Assembly (NCBI GenBank): GCA_009731375.1
Contig: BJOX01000306.1
Coordinates: 69,310-133,309, forward strand
Direction of reading: 5' to 3'
From: Paulinella micropora
Taxonomy: Eukaryota; Cercozoa; Imbricatea; Euglyphida
Length of the DNA stretch: 64,000 bases
The position numbers were made by a program, and so were the translations under genes. Below are positions 35,640 to 46,566 of the stretch, one piece after another. The notes beneath the pieces are model-generated. The model was given only the letters and a program-made list of their open reading frames with translations. It was not told the origin of the DNA and ran no database searches. Position 1 is the first letter of the stretch; every line of letters starts with the position of its first letter.

Positions 35640-38600
35640 TCACCAAACCCCAACAAGACCAACTCGGCCCTCATCCGCGAATGCGACCACATCTTTCAAG
35701 ACAAGGCGGGCATCTTCAAACATATTGTCGTATCCCTTCGACTCAAACCAAATGCCAAACCAGTTGCAGTTCCATGCCCGCGCTGGACTCCGGCAGTGGG
35801 CGAATATCTCTCTAGCTGGGCTACGGACGTCCTCAGCGCCGGCACATGGAGCTACGCCTCCTCTCAATGCGCATGGGCGAGCCGCAGTTGCCCGGTCGGG
35901 AAATTCGAGGATATCGCGAAAGAAGTCACCCAAGACATTCGGAACGTTTACGACAACCGCATGCCCAATGACAATCTTCACCTCCCAGTCCCAGGTCTTC
36001 CAAACCCGGATCATTACCGAGAACGATTCGCCGGCTGGCACTATCTCAGCTCCATCGACATGGTAGACGGCTTCTCCCACCTTCGCCTGAACCCGGACGA
36101 TGACAGCCAAGATGGTTTAGCAGTGTGGACCCCTCAAGGTCTATTGGTCCCCAACTTTATGCCTCAAGGTGTACATCGTGCCCCCGGCGATTTCCAACTT
36201 GCGATCGAGAAGTCATTCCAACCACTCCCCTTTTGGAACAAGCCGCCCCCAGCTATTTTTTTTGCAGGCGCCTATCTCGACGACGTTACCGCTGGTGCAA
36301 ACGACTTTCAAACACACCTGAACCAAATTCGTGGTATATTCTCAAGTATGGACACCTCCGGCCTCCATAGATCGGCGCGCAAAATCCGCTTGGGATACCG
36401 TGAACTGACAATACTCGGCAAGAAATGTAGTAAGAAAGGTATCGTCGCTGACACAGCGAAGATCGACGCCATCCTCCGAATGGCTGATCCCTCCAATGTG
36501 TCTGAAGTTCGATCCGTTCTGGGTATGACCAACTTCATACAGGCCCACATCCCCGACTACTCCCGCCTTGTATCACCTCTTACGAACTTGCTCAAGTCCA
36601 CTCACGCCCGACCAGCAGGTCAACCCTACCTCCATCGAGAAGAGCGGAAATGTATGAAGAAGCTCCGCCGCGTGCTTACTATGCTTCCCGTCCTGGCCAA
36701 GTACGAGTCTTCTCACCATCTTTGCCTTCGGACGGATGCTAGCCAAATAGGCATCGGGGGTGCCCTTCACACTGGCCCTGACCGCGACGCCCCAGTCATC
36801 CAATACTTTTCTCTCAAGTTCACAGACACGCAAACCCGCTGGGCGACCTACGTGCGAGAAGCCTATGGCGTTATTTACGGAGTTCAACAGTGTCGCTACT
36901 ACATCGATGCCAGCGACCACGAACTCACTATCGTCACCGATCACCTGCCACTCTTGTGGTTATGGCACGCTCGCAGCCCCATGGTCGTCGGATGGGTTCT
37001 GGAAAATCTTCAGACGATCCTCTTTAAGGTCGAATACCTCCCCGGTAAACAAAACCTCCTTCCGGATGGATTCTCCCGTGTCCCCTGCATAAGCCCAGGC
37101 GCCTCGACTCTCATTGGTGAAGCCGAAGCCACCCTACAGCTCCTCGCAACCATTCCACTGCCCAAAGCAGGCTCTACTCTCTGGCTCGCCGTCGAAGGCA
37201 CACATGCTGCTTTGGAAACGAAACTCAAGTCTCTCTCCTGCCGCATCATCCGCGCTGGTCCAACACTACGAAGCATTCAAGCCCCGTGGGACCTAGCTAT
37301 TGTCATTCCCTCCGCTGAACGCTCTCCGGCCGTCGCGCGTGACATGTTCGCCCTTAGTAAGCCATTTGCCCTGCTCATGCCGCAAGACCTCGTCCACTGC
37401 GTCCCGGACGATACACTCCCACAGGATGCCGTCGAGACGTGTCGTAAGATTTCATTTCTTGATGACAACTTAGTGTGGCTAGTCTTTGGCCTCGGCATGG
37501 AACAACATTATATATGCCCTCTTGTCGCTACTTCGCACGCCCCTCGCGTCACGCGCCAACAAATCATGGACGCACAACGACAAGACACTCTCACAGCCCC
37601 TCTATGGACCGATGACGTCTCTACCGTCTCCGCCAGATCAACAGAATTGACTCTTCGTCAGGGCCTTGCCGTCCTCGCCGACGCAAAACAGTCAACACTG
37701 AAGATCTACGTTCCAGAAGAGCTGCGCCGCCCGCTGATCAACTACGCCCACTTGATGCAGAACCACGCCAAAACGCCGACACTTATCCCCTTCATCAAGG
37801 AGCGCTATATTTGGTTCCGTACTGACGGCACGGTTATTATGCACGCTGATGTCCTCGCCGCCCTCCGCGACTGCCACTTTTGCCAATTGGTCCACACCCG
37901 CCTCACTCTCAATCACGGCCGCTACTCTTCGCTGAAATGGAGCAGTCAAGGTCAAGGCATCGGCATCGATCATATGCACGTCGGCCTTCCGGGCGTTGTT
38001 TTTCAGTATATCCTGACGATCAACGATCTCTTTTCAGGATTTCTTCAATTCATCCCCTGCATCTCTACCACAGGCGAAGAAACAGTTGAGATCATCCTCA
38101 ACCGATGGACATACATTTTTAGTTTTCCGGAGTCCATCTTCTCCGACTACCACAGCTCATTTGTAGATACATTAGCCAAACGCTTCTGCAGTGAGGCCGG
38201 CCTCGACTGGCTGACCACCGCACCCTACTCACACCATCAACTCGGCTTCGTGGAATGCCGGCACAAGGCGATCCGCACCGCAATTCAATCTCTACCCAAG
38301 GCAGACAAATCGAACTGGCCTAGCATCATCCCGTCCCTCTCCTTCGCCCAGAACACCTATGTGTTCACGGCTACAGGTACAACCGCCTTTGAGGGTATGT
38401 TGGCATGCAAACCTCGGTGCACACTGGACTTTTTCGATTCCTCGGAGATCATTACTGGCCGCGCCTCCGACACCGTCACCGTCTACCGCCCTAAACCCTC
38501 AAAGCAAGGCATCCCCGCCTCGTCTGTCCTTCAGTTTGACGGCCCCTACACGATTTTAGAGCAGGTCAACTCTAACTGCTTTAAGCTCCGCCACCTCAAG

Positions 38601-38648
38601 ACCAATAGGATATTGAAACGGATCGACCGTTCACACCTCTCTCCGTAG
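35640..38648 (+). CDS. Ty3 pol: reverse transcriptase, RNase H, integrase
   Basis: The frame 35796-38648 encodes 950 residues; the RT start extends upstream in another frame (LKPNAKPVAVPCPRW near 35732-35776). RT: SSIDMVDGFSHLRL carries the first catalytic Asp and AYLDDV the Asp pair. RNase H: LRTDASQIGIGGAL, the EAYGVIYG helix and TIVTDHLPLLWL. Integrase: zinc-binding His pair in NYAHLMQNHAK with CHFC, then Asp in GIGIDHMHVG, Asp in IFSDYHSSF and Glu in LGFVECRHKA, followed by a GPY-type module (FDGPYTILEQ). The order RT-RH-IN is diagnostic of Ty3 elements. All catalytic residues looked for are present. Confidence 0.93.
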   Translation, partial: SPNPNKTNSALIRECDHIFQDKAGIFKHIVVSLRLKPNAKPVAVPCPRWTPAVGEYLSSWATDVLSAGTWSYASSQCAWASRSCPVGKFEDIAKEVTQDIRNVYDNRMPNDNLHLPVPGLPNPDHYRERFAGWHYLSSIDMVDGFSHLRLNPDDDSQDGLAVWTPQGLLVPNFMPQGVHRAPGDFQLAIEKSFQPLPFWNKPPPAIFFAGAYLDDVTAGANDFQTHLNQIRGIFSSMDTSGLHRSARKIRLGYRELTILGKKCSKKGIVADTAKIDAILRMADPSNVSEVRSVLGMTNFIQAHIPDYSRLVSPLTNLLKSTHARPAGQPYLHREERKCMKKLRRVLTMLPVLAKYESSHHLCLRTDASQIGIGGALHTGPDRDAPVIQYFSLKFTDTQTRWATYVREAYGVIYGVQQCRYYIDASDHELTIVTDHLPLLWLWHARSPMVVGWVLENLQTILFKVEYLPGKQNLLPDGFSRVPCISPGASTLIGEAEATLQLLATIPLPKAGSTLWLAVEGTHAALETKLKSLSCRIIRAGPTLRSIQAPWDLAIVIPSAERSPAVARDMFALSKPFALLMPQDLVHCVPDDTLPQDAVETCRKISFLDDNLVWLVFGLGMEQHYICPLVATSHAPRVTRQQIMDAQRQDTLTAPLWTDDVSTVSARSTELTLRQGLAVLADAKQSTLKIYVPEELRRPLINYAHLMQNHAKTPTLIPFIKERYIWFRTDGTVIMHADVLAALRDCHFCQLVHTRLTLNHGRYSSLKWSSQGQGIGIDHMHVGLPGVVFQYILTINDLFSGFLQFIPCISTTGEETVEIILNRWTYIFSFPESIFSDYHSSFVDTLAKRFCSEAGLDWLTTAPYSHHQLGFVECRHKAIRTAIQSLPKADKSNWPSIIPSLSFAQNTYVFTATGTTAFEGMLACKPRCTLDFFDSSEIITGRASDTVTVYRPKPSKQGIPASSVLQFDGPYTILEQVNSNCFKLRHLKTNRILKRIDRSHLSP

Positions 38649-39128
38649 ACTGCCCCCACTGATGGCGTCGCCCCGCTTAACAGGTAGACCGGCCGGACGC
38701 CCAGCGCTTCTAGCAGCGCCTCGAGCTGTTCGTCGCAGAACAGCCCCGCCTCGGCAGACGCCGGCCCCAGCTCCACGTGCAAGTCGTCGTCGGGCGCCAG
38801 CGACAACGACCGCAGCACGCGCGCGTAAAGCTCCGGCTCGCGCTCCCGTAGCAAACGCCGCCACTCCGAGTCGTCGCATCGGGGTGGGCGCGCGGCGTCT
38901 GACACGGCGCGCAATTCCTCGCAGGCCGGCGCGTGGCGGTTTTTGTTCTCCACGCTGAGCTCCAGGGCGATGCTGTTGCGTGTGGTAAACTGGGCAGGCA
39001 ACATCCGGTCTAGCGGGAGCACCTCCATGTCCCGCAGCCGGTCCGCGGGCACTTGGATCTGCACGTGTTTTAGTGTTTGCAAAATATCCAGGTTCCCGCA
39101 AAAGCCGACGGGCTTGTTGCTGCTCGCA
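38646..39128 (-). other. GC-rich 483-bp insert in the Ty3 pol 3' region, with antisense frame
   Basis: The pol frame stops right at DRSHLSP; after 39128 the same frame resumes as VDDYDDDTVNYTTG. Between them is GC-rich DNA unlike its surroundings. On the minus strand it has a long open frame (MEVLPLDRMLPAQFTTRNS, EPELYARVLRSLSLAPDD, LLEALGVRPVYLLSG). GC-rich codon use resembles the PFKFB exons. It may be a captured host exon in antisense. No family recognised; a chimeric assembly cannot be excluded. Confidence 0.5.
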
Positions 39129-39563
39129 GTGGACGACTATGATGACGACACTGTCAACTACACCACTGGTGAAATCGTTGCTTTCATCGACCGTAACCAA
39201 GTCAAACTTGGCACTGTTTTAAACGAGGATCCGGAAGATGAGGAGGATGACCTCGTGGTCCATCAGCTTGGTATCACCTCGGACACCAACCCCCTCTTCT
39301 GCCCCATCTACGAAGACACAAAGGACAAAGCTACCATTCACAGTTGGAGTAAACCCCTGACTTTCTGGAAGCCCCTCCTCTTCGATATCACCAACGATCA
39401 AGTCGTTCATCGACACATCGCATGGCGTCCCTTCAAGAAGATCAAGGACAAAGGCCGGCTCTCCGCTAACGTTCTTAAGCGTCTTCGAGGTACCCTCATC
39501 ACCGGCGAATCCTTTCCGCTTCATGTCTTCCAGAAGGGCAAGCAAGCTCAGTCCAAGGAGTAG
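39129..39563 (+). CDS. Ty3 pol C-terminal extension
   Basis: In the same frame as pol, past the insert. Acidic start (DDYDDDTVNYTTGE) and a tail typical in position of post-integrase regions (FWKPLLFDITNDQVVHRH, LSANVLKRLRGTLITG), stop at 39561-39563. Likely originally continuous with pol. Confidence 0.55.
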   Translation: MDDYDDDTVNYTTGEIVAFIDRNQVKLGTVLNEDPEDEEDDLVVHQLGITSDTNPLFCPIYEDTKDKATIHSWSKPLTFWKPLLFDITNDQVVHRHIAWRPFKKIKDKGRLSANVLKRLRGTLITGESFPLHVFQKGKQAQSKE

Positions 39564-40090
39564 CCACCCCCTATCACTCTCAAGTGGGTTTTACCCATCG
39601 TAATGGCTTCACCCGCCCCCCGCCCAGCGCTTTTCCCACTTGAACAGTCATCGTCCCTAGAAATATTACGCCATGACCGGCGTACCCATGTAAGTCCTTG
39701 ATCGCCTCTTGTGCCTGCAGGTCAACGATTATTCTCACCGAACTTGAACCCCTCAGTGGTTATACCAACACGGCATACTTGGTGCTTCATTGGTTCATCT
39801 TGGCTTTGTGATCCCGGCCACCTAATTTTCTATGGCTCGACATCGCCTCCCGATATCACCGCTCGCTACTGCGTCTCAATTGTCCAAGTCCCGCTGCAAA
39901 TTATGGATATCCGGCCCCGGCTGATCATCATCCGCATTGTGCAAGTATAGACGCACCACTCTTCTACTCTCCAATGGTTTAAGAGATTCACCCACCTCTC
40001 TGTTCCCTTTTGAAACTCCTTTTTTTTTTAGTGAGACAACATACTTCGTTCGTCAATCACTAATTCTATACGCAACTCAACTCAACCGTT

Positions 40091-40110
40091 AGGTGGGGGG
40101 GGGGGGGAAG
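40091..40110 (+). promoter_or_regulatory. Polypurine tract of the Ty3 element
   Basis: AGGTGGGGG followed by more G and GAAG directly abuts the 3' LTR start CTATCAG, the expected place and composition for a plus-strand primer. Confidence 0.8.
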
Positions 40111-40720
40111 CTATCAGACTGAGCACCTTAACGACCGGCCAAAACCTTTACCGTTGATAAGACACTCTTTTTGACCGGTTCATTAGACTCTCCTCTGCAC
40201 GACGTTTCGACTTCACTAACCAGTTTTCGATTTCGTTCAGAAATGATTTCAAACGATCAGTTCAAAGTTCTTTTAGCTATTGCCATTTTCCCCATCCGTA
40301 TTACTTTTTTCCCCGATTTCCCGTGAAACACGTTTTACGGTAAATTTTAGGACAAAGAAATACACCGAAGAACGCAATACTTTCCCGTCCCCAGTCATTT
40401 TCGCCTTGAGGCTTCCCAAATCAATTTCGAATTTTCAAGTCCAACAACCCGACAACTATCCGTTTATGACTGTTTACTTGAAGACTCGCGACACTATCCG
40501 TTTGAGAAAGGGAGACCTCACAATTTATGTTCTACACTTGATCGTATGTTGCACCCAAGCCTGCAATGAGTTCGAAATTATGTAAATAAACGAAGTGACC
40601 TCTCTACTATTAACTTGTATTTCACCTGCTCACTCAGAGTCAGGACTCAAAGCAGCCATAGTGTTCTTATTAAGAGTTCGTTGTATCTGCCTACTTGAAG
40701 AGTTGTATACAAACTCACAA
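40111..40720 (+). repeat. 3' LTR of the Ty3 element (intact)
   Basis: 610 bp from CTATCAGACTGAG to AAACTCACAA. It contains a single TTAA at 40128-40131 where the 5' copy has the piggyBac. Colinear over its whole length, so it is the reference for reading the rearranged 5' copy. Confidence 0.9.
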
Positions 40721-41915
40721 AATTAGTGTCAATGGAAAAAGCATGGGCTGGGATTTTTACTGATGCGCTTCCTGTGTATATATGCTTTTTCTTGAAATGT
40801 TTTGGGTGCAGGTGTATGCAAACAAGTAGTGGAAATGATTTTCTTGAGCTGGGTGATTACTCATGAGCTGTTTTGTAGCGGGGCATGTATTGCTGTGATA
40901 CAGGGGTTTTGAGATCTGACAGCTCACAGTTCAAGGTGGGGGAATGTGTGGTTTCATGGGGTGTGGATGTTTGGCTTGGATTTCTAGACTCGTGACATGG
41001 GGGTACATGCAAAGGGGTAAGAGACATGGTTTTATGGCCCGTGACTCTTGAAGAGTAGGTTATTTTCGGTTTGTTTGGTGATGGGGCGTGGGTTGCTAGT
41101 GCTTTGACACTCAGCCTCTGGTCAGGGACGCTCCCTCTCACAAGACAAAGGAAAATTTCGGGAAAACTATTCAGACACATGAAATTTACGTTTGCTTCAT
41201 CGTTAGTTGATATTTTATAGTGTCTTTGGTGGGTTTTGGGTGCTGGGGAGTGAATGTGTCATGCTGACTTGGGTTGGAAGACATGGAAACAGACACAGAA
41301 GACAAGGGTTTTGGTAGGGAAAAGACATATTTGGTGACATGGAGACATGGTGAAGAGAGTAGACATAATAGAAGGCCATGGGGGGTAGACTCGCAAGCCT
41401 TGGAATTTGCAAGGGGAAGATGATGGAACCGTGGCAAGGGCGGTTTTGAGGCATGTGCCAGACATGTCGGTAGGTCAAGGAGGGTCAGGGGGGACGCTTT
41501 TACGGAATTAGTAGACAAGCAGGCGGGTTTCTACTCGGAGAGATATATAAGGGGGATGGGGGCTAGAAGAGGAACTGGAAAGGGGGCCGAAATTCTGAGA
41601 GGAAAGGGTGTTTTTCCAGGGGGTAAGACAACGCCATCATGGCGCAAAAAGGGTTCGACAAATGGGACGGGTACAGCGGACGGAAGACGACAAAACCGTG
41701 CCAACTCAAAAGGGAGAATTTTAGAGGGTGTTTACGGACTTTTTACATGAGACGATCTACTGAAGGTTTTGACCATATCACACGCCTAATGACGGCCTGA
41801 ATGCAAGGGACATGCAGACGTAGTGTAGAAGTGCGTAAAGGGGTATATGGGGAACTTGAAGGGGAATGGGTATGGAGGAAATAGAGTTTGGGGGACTTGA
41901 AGGGGAACTAGAAGG

Positions 41916-41964
<49 letters not shown>
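40721..41964. other. No gene recognised; (AGT)n at the right end
   Basis: G- and T-rich unique DNA without a recognisable domain. 41917-41964 is an (AGT)n array that is the insertion site of the copia element; the same array resumes at 49474. Confidence 0.55.
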
Positions 41965-42267
41965 CAACGGAATCTATCTCTCAAACGCAGAGTTTAGGGA
42001 AGCTACCTCGCGAAGGGTAAAGAATAACCGAAGAAAAGACTTTTAATAACTTTGGGTCACACAAAATGTGTTGACCTTAACAGAATGGTAATACTCATTT
42101 GATTCTGCATTCCAGACTATGATTCGCGAATATTCTAGAAAGTGTCCTTGTCAGTAATAAAGGTATTAATAACTGTCCGGCCTATGAACCTGCCTATGAC
42201 TAAGAATATCCAAATTACCGGTAAATTTACTAGTGGAGTAACGGTTATTAATAGTACATTACAACGC
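41965..42267 (-). repeat. 3' LTR of the copia element
   Basis: Plus-strand ends CAACGGAATC and ATTACAACG. Differs from the 5' LTR by a few substitutions and a 2-nt indel (TCTGCATT versus TCTAGGCATT). On the minus strand it is preceded by ACTAAGGGGGAG (42268-42279), the probable polypurine tract. Confidence 0.92.
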
Positions 42268-42392
42268 TCCCCCTTAGTCGCAAGTCATAGGCTATATTAG
42301 GGGCCAGTGTGTAATATGGAAAAATAGTGGTGAGGATCAGTTATGGATAACCCGACGGTCATCAACTCCCAATTTCATCACATCCTCTATGC

Positions 42393-44107
42393 ATGTATAT
42401 TGATTGTTTAAAACAAGCTGTAGCCTTTTATGAGAGACAGACAGGAAACAAAGTAAAAGAAATTCGTGCAGATCAAGAATTTGATATTCCGGAGGAAGTC
42501 ATTAAGTGGTGGAAAAATATTTGCTTTATTTGGAAAACTTCCGCGACAAACGATAAAGACGGGAATCCTATTGCGGAAAAAGTGAATGATATTACGGCGG
42601 GGCCTGCACGAGCAATGAGATATCACGCTAAATTACCGCCGCAATTCTGGGCAGAATTAGAACACGCAGCCACAACCATTCACAACATACTACCGGCAAT
42701 TCACGGGGAACGCAAAGGAATCTCGCCCTATGAACAGCTGTTAGGTAGAAAACCAGCACTCTTTCACTTAAAACCAATAGGATGCATGGGTGTGTTACAT
42801 GTACCTAAGACTAAAGTGAGGAAGGGAGAGTACAGAGGGGAAAAGGTGATGCTAGTAGGATATGATCTATTTCGGGAACTATACCGCGTATGGGATGGTA
42901 AGAAGATAATTTCCGGAGTGAGAGATGTAAGATTTAATATTCACAAAATCGGTAAACAAGTTCATCCTCCTAAACTGGTGTCATGGGATAATGATGACTC
43001 TGAGGGGGGGAATGAGAATGAGAGCGAGCAACCACACACATTTCGACAAGCATCGCCGCCCCAGTCACCACCTCAATCACCTAAGTCACCGCACAACGTC
43101 AACAACGACCACCCAACAACACAGTTTGATGAAGCTGAGGGGGAGATAGAAAATGCTGATGTCGATGTGAATGAGAATGAGCACGCATATGAAAATGAGC
43201 ATGTGGAGAAGAATACACTGGATCACAAACATACACGCCTACACACAAGTCCAGAGCCACATTATCCACAACAACCACCCACAGAGCACAAGATCAAACC
43301 ACAAGAACATGAAAATGAACAAGATCCAACAGATCCACTAAAAATACATGAAAGAAGAGCATACGAAGAGAAATCACCACCATCTAAGGGATTAACGTGG
43401 GAGCAGAGTCAGAGAGTAACGGAGAGTAACATTATCCCCGGTAAAAGGCAGCGCAAGGCAGTAGAGAGATATACCCCTAGCAGTGAGCCCAAGAGAGAAA
43501 AGAGAGAGACTCAAGAGCTGATAGGTAAGGTAGTAAGAGTGCCAGCGCGTGCATGGGGAGATGGATGGGCGAAGAAAAAGTACGGTGTGGGATGGGAGAG
43601 CATAGTACGGGTAGGGGTAGTCAGCAGAGTGTGTGACCCCAGAGATAGACTCACAGCAAGAGACAGACCTCAGCCCACCCACATAGTTAAGTTTGAAGAC
43701 AAAGAAGAACGGATGTTGAATTCGGAAATCCACAAATACTCCGTGAAAGATCCCGAATACCCGTTGCAAAGTCCCGCTAATATGTTTTTATGCGATGACC
43801 GTATGGTGGCAGATGAGATTCGTGATTTTTATTTGTATGTAGACGTCAGAGTACCCAAAGATGTCATAGAGGCAGGTTTGACAGCTAAAGATGTTTTAGA
43901 GGGTATGAAAGCAGAGCTAAAAGCTCTTCAATCCTTTAACACATACACATGGGTACCCCATAAGGAGGCAAGCAAGGCAGGAGTTAGTAAGATAGTTAGA
44001 TTGACATGGGTTCACAAAGTAAAGTTAGATGAGAACGGGAAAAAGTTCAGAAAGTCTCGTTTAGCTTTACGGGGAGATATGTTAGAACACGGTGTTAGCT
44101 ATGTATA
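42393..44107 (+). pseudogene. Copia integrase (second half) and start of reverse transcriptase, inverted part
   Basis: Starts inside the integrase: IRADQEFD matches the second catalytic Asp region, and NDITAGPARAMRYHAKLPP the Glu helix region, followed by LGRKPALFHLKPIGC and VMLVGYD, typical of copia integrase. A long acidic, His/Pro-rich linker follows, then the RT start (MKAELKALQSFNTYTWV, KARLTWVHKV-like). The frame stops at 44107 through a frame change just before the first RT Asp motif (GIDFKMHT, about 44200). Confidence 0.85.
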
Positions 44108-44231
44108 ACCCAGATCAGCTCTTTGTTCCTTGTGCCGCGCACCATTCACTTTTATTTCTCGCCAAACTATCTGCCTGGCACAAACACAAACTATACGGCA
44201 TAGATTTTAAAATGCATACCTGAATGCTCGT

Positions 44232-45431
44232 ATGAATGACCCTGTTTATGCATATGCGCCAGAGAGTGTAGACAGAGAAGGGCATAAGGGGATGATATGG
44301 CGTATAGATGGTGCCTTATATGGCGCACCTCAGGCAGGAAGAAGATGGTATGAGATATTAGCACCCAAGTTAGAGGAGCTAGGTTTTAGACTGCTAGATT
44401 CTGATTTATGTATGTTTGTAGAAAATGATAAAGCTTTAAGAGAAGCGATAGTAGGGATATTTCATGTAGATGACTTGTTGTTTACAGCACCAAACAAGCA
44501 AGCATATGAGCGTTTTGCGTCCACATTAGAGAAACATTTCCCGCTCAAAAGATTCGGTATAGCCCGTGAATTCAAAGGAATAGAGATAGAGCAATCGAAC
44601 GGGAAAATAATTTTGCATCAGCGAAAATATCAGCAGCAGATACTAAAAGAAGTAGGTTACGATTCTGCTAAACCCGTCAGTACTCCAGCGCAAGAACATT
44701 TCACGGAACTGTCAGAATCAGCCAGCTTGCGAAAATTTTCAATTCCTAGTTTAGTTCTGGTCGCTTGCTATTTCTCGCGAAGATGACAAGACCCGATATA
44801 GAACAAGCACTAAATTCGGCAAGTGTCATGCAAACTATCGATAAGGGAATAACTTATGCGATGTTAGGCAGAATTTTTTGTTATTTAGTTAACTCTTATC
44901 GAGGTTTAGCTTACCATGAGCCTAAGTCAGAGCAGGAAGGGCAAACCTATCCAAAACTTTCCATGTGGCCCGACGCGGCTCACAAAGTTTGTAAGAAAAC
45001 AGGGAAGTCCCGCACTGGATTCGTGATCCTATGGGGCAGCAATCCAGTTGCATGGTTATCAAAGCGACAGAGTCGCATCGCCCTAAGTTCCAATGATGCT
45101 GAAATATTTGCAGCAACTGAGTGCATTAGAGAGGGACTTGCACTGAAACACATCGCACAAGAACTAAACATAGCCCAAAAGAGCCCGATAGAATTATTTG
45201 AGGATAACTCTCAAACAATCTTAGCGGCAGAAAGGGGTATGTCAGGTAATGGACTCTTGAACTAAACACTTACCTTTAGAATTACACTTTATGCACCACC
45301 TACAGAGAGACGGTGAGATTAAGTTTGTAAAAATAGGTACGAAGAAGCAGATAGGTGATGTAATGACAAAATATTTACCGAAAGAACAATTCGAGTATTT
45401 ACTTAACAAATTTACGGTAAAGCTCAAGTAA
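44232..45431 (+). pseudogene. Copia reverse transcriptase and RNase H, inverted part
   Basis: RT palm: GALYGAPQAGRRWYE, catalytic FHVDDLLF, then LKRFGIAREFKGIEI. A frame change near 44765 leads to TRPDIEQALNSAS; RNase H follows with MWPDAAHK, SRIALSSNDAEIFAA and FEDNSQT, and ends GDVMTKYLPKEQFEYLL near 45431 after another break at about 45262. At least three frame breaks make this a dead copy. Confidence 0.88.
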
Positions 45432-45720
45432 TTTCGGGATTTGCGTGTCCACTCACCTATGTTTGCTTTGAGTGTTTTGTGCAGTTTGTTGCTTGTTGCA
45501 GCAGCTTTGTTTTGCACAGGGGTCCAGAGCCGTTGAGTCGAGATTGGATCGCCGACTGCCGCGCGAGGCCGGCGGCGAGGCTATCCCCAATTTAAATTCT
45601 TTCTATCCTTCTTTTTGTCCTAGAATAGGAAATCTAAAAAATTTCAATTTTTGCTACCCTCTACGGGAAGCGCTTGCAAATTTTTGAACACATACATACT
45701 TCATACATGTTACTGCATGA

Positions 45721-46566
45721 CTACATATTTACAAACTCATTCTTATGGGCTAAGTAAAAGTCAAGAATGAATGGTGAGTAGTCGTCGGTGACTGAAAATT
45801 TATACCGTTTACCACCTATTGATCTAGTTGCCCACGGTCCTGATGTGTCTATGTGTAGGATTACACCTGGTTTTTGGGCTCTTTCTATCGTATTAACTGC
45901 AAAACGTGGCAAACGTTTAGACTTTCCTATCATGCAAGATTCGCAGAATCTCACATCACTCTCGTCACCAACTAACTTAATGTTCAACATTTTTGCCAAT
46001 AGGCGCATCTTTGTTAACCCATAGTGCCCACAGACATGAACAACTTGATTCCTATCTTTCTAGGTTTGTCTGACTTTCTGGGGTAAGCTTCGTATAATAC
46101 TATATCTACGTTCAATTCTTTCTCTCTCTTATTTACTTCGTGCTTACTTATCTCCTTTTTGTTGTCATTTGTGGGGCATCCCTCCCCTTCTACCCCCTTG
46201 TCACGAAAGGATCATATCTTTCGTTGACTTTCAATGGTTCATCATATTCGTCATCCCATCTATATATCATACTTTTAGTTAACCTCCCCCTTACTACTAT
46301 ATCACTCTCGTTAATGTGGATGGGGTGTTTGAGTATTACTAGCTGTCCGTTTGGTGGATGACTGATCTGTTGTGTCTGTGGTCCATCTGTGCTGTAGAGA
46401 GTATGCTAACTGGCAAGGTAGTGTCGAGTAACATATTCTTTTCTACTGCTCTAGGCCTTCCTTTCCCATCTATCACTGTCAGCCTAGCTTTCCCTAACTT
46501 ACTCAACTCCCTCTCTCCATTACCTGTCAGTAGCTCTACCGGGTTTATCTCATCGACATCCATCAA
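45721..46566 (-). pseudogene. Copia protease end, pre-integrase and integrase start
   Basis: Minus strand. 46566-46339 gives ELLTGNGERELSKLG and PVSILSTAQM, the part of copia protease after the active site. 46008-45721 gives VRFCESCMIGKSKR (integrase zinc-binding CxxC), HIDTSGPWATRS (first catalytic Asp) and TDDYSPFILDFYL. It stops at FVNM; the continuation YIDCLKQ is at 42399 on the other strand. Between 46340 and 46020 the frame is broken. Confidence 0.85.

Larger units (their letters stand above)
25233..40720 (+). mobile_element. Ty3-type LTR retrotransposon, rearranged and nested
   Basis: Bounded by direct copies of one sequence beginning CTATCAGACTGAGCA: a 5' LTR (25233 on, interrupted and half inverted) and an intact 3' LTR at 40111-40720. 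Without the piggyBac insertion the element is about 12.6 kb. Order of parts: gag-like region, retropepsin-like region, about 4.5 kb of frames of unknown function, reverse transcriptase, RNase H, integrase (Ty3 order), C-terminal frame, polypurine tract, LTR. AAAA on either side may be the target duplication but is too simple to be sure. Several frame breaks mean this copy is probably not autonomous. Confidence 0.88.

Noticed and set aside
38645-39129. GT-AG intron in the Ty3 pol gene
   Set aside because: A donor CTCC|GTAGAC and acceptor CGCAG exist, but splicing there gives an immediate stop; the frame is restored only by removing 38646-39128 exactly.
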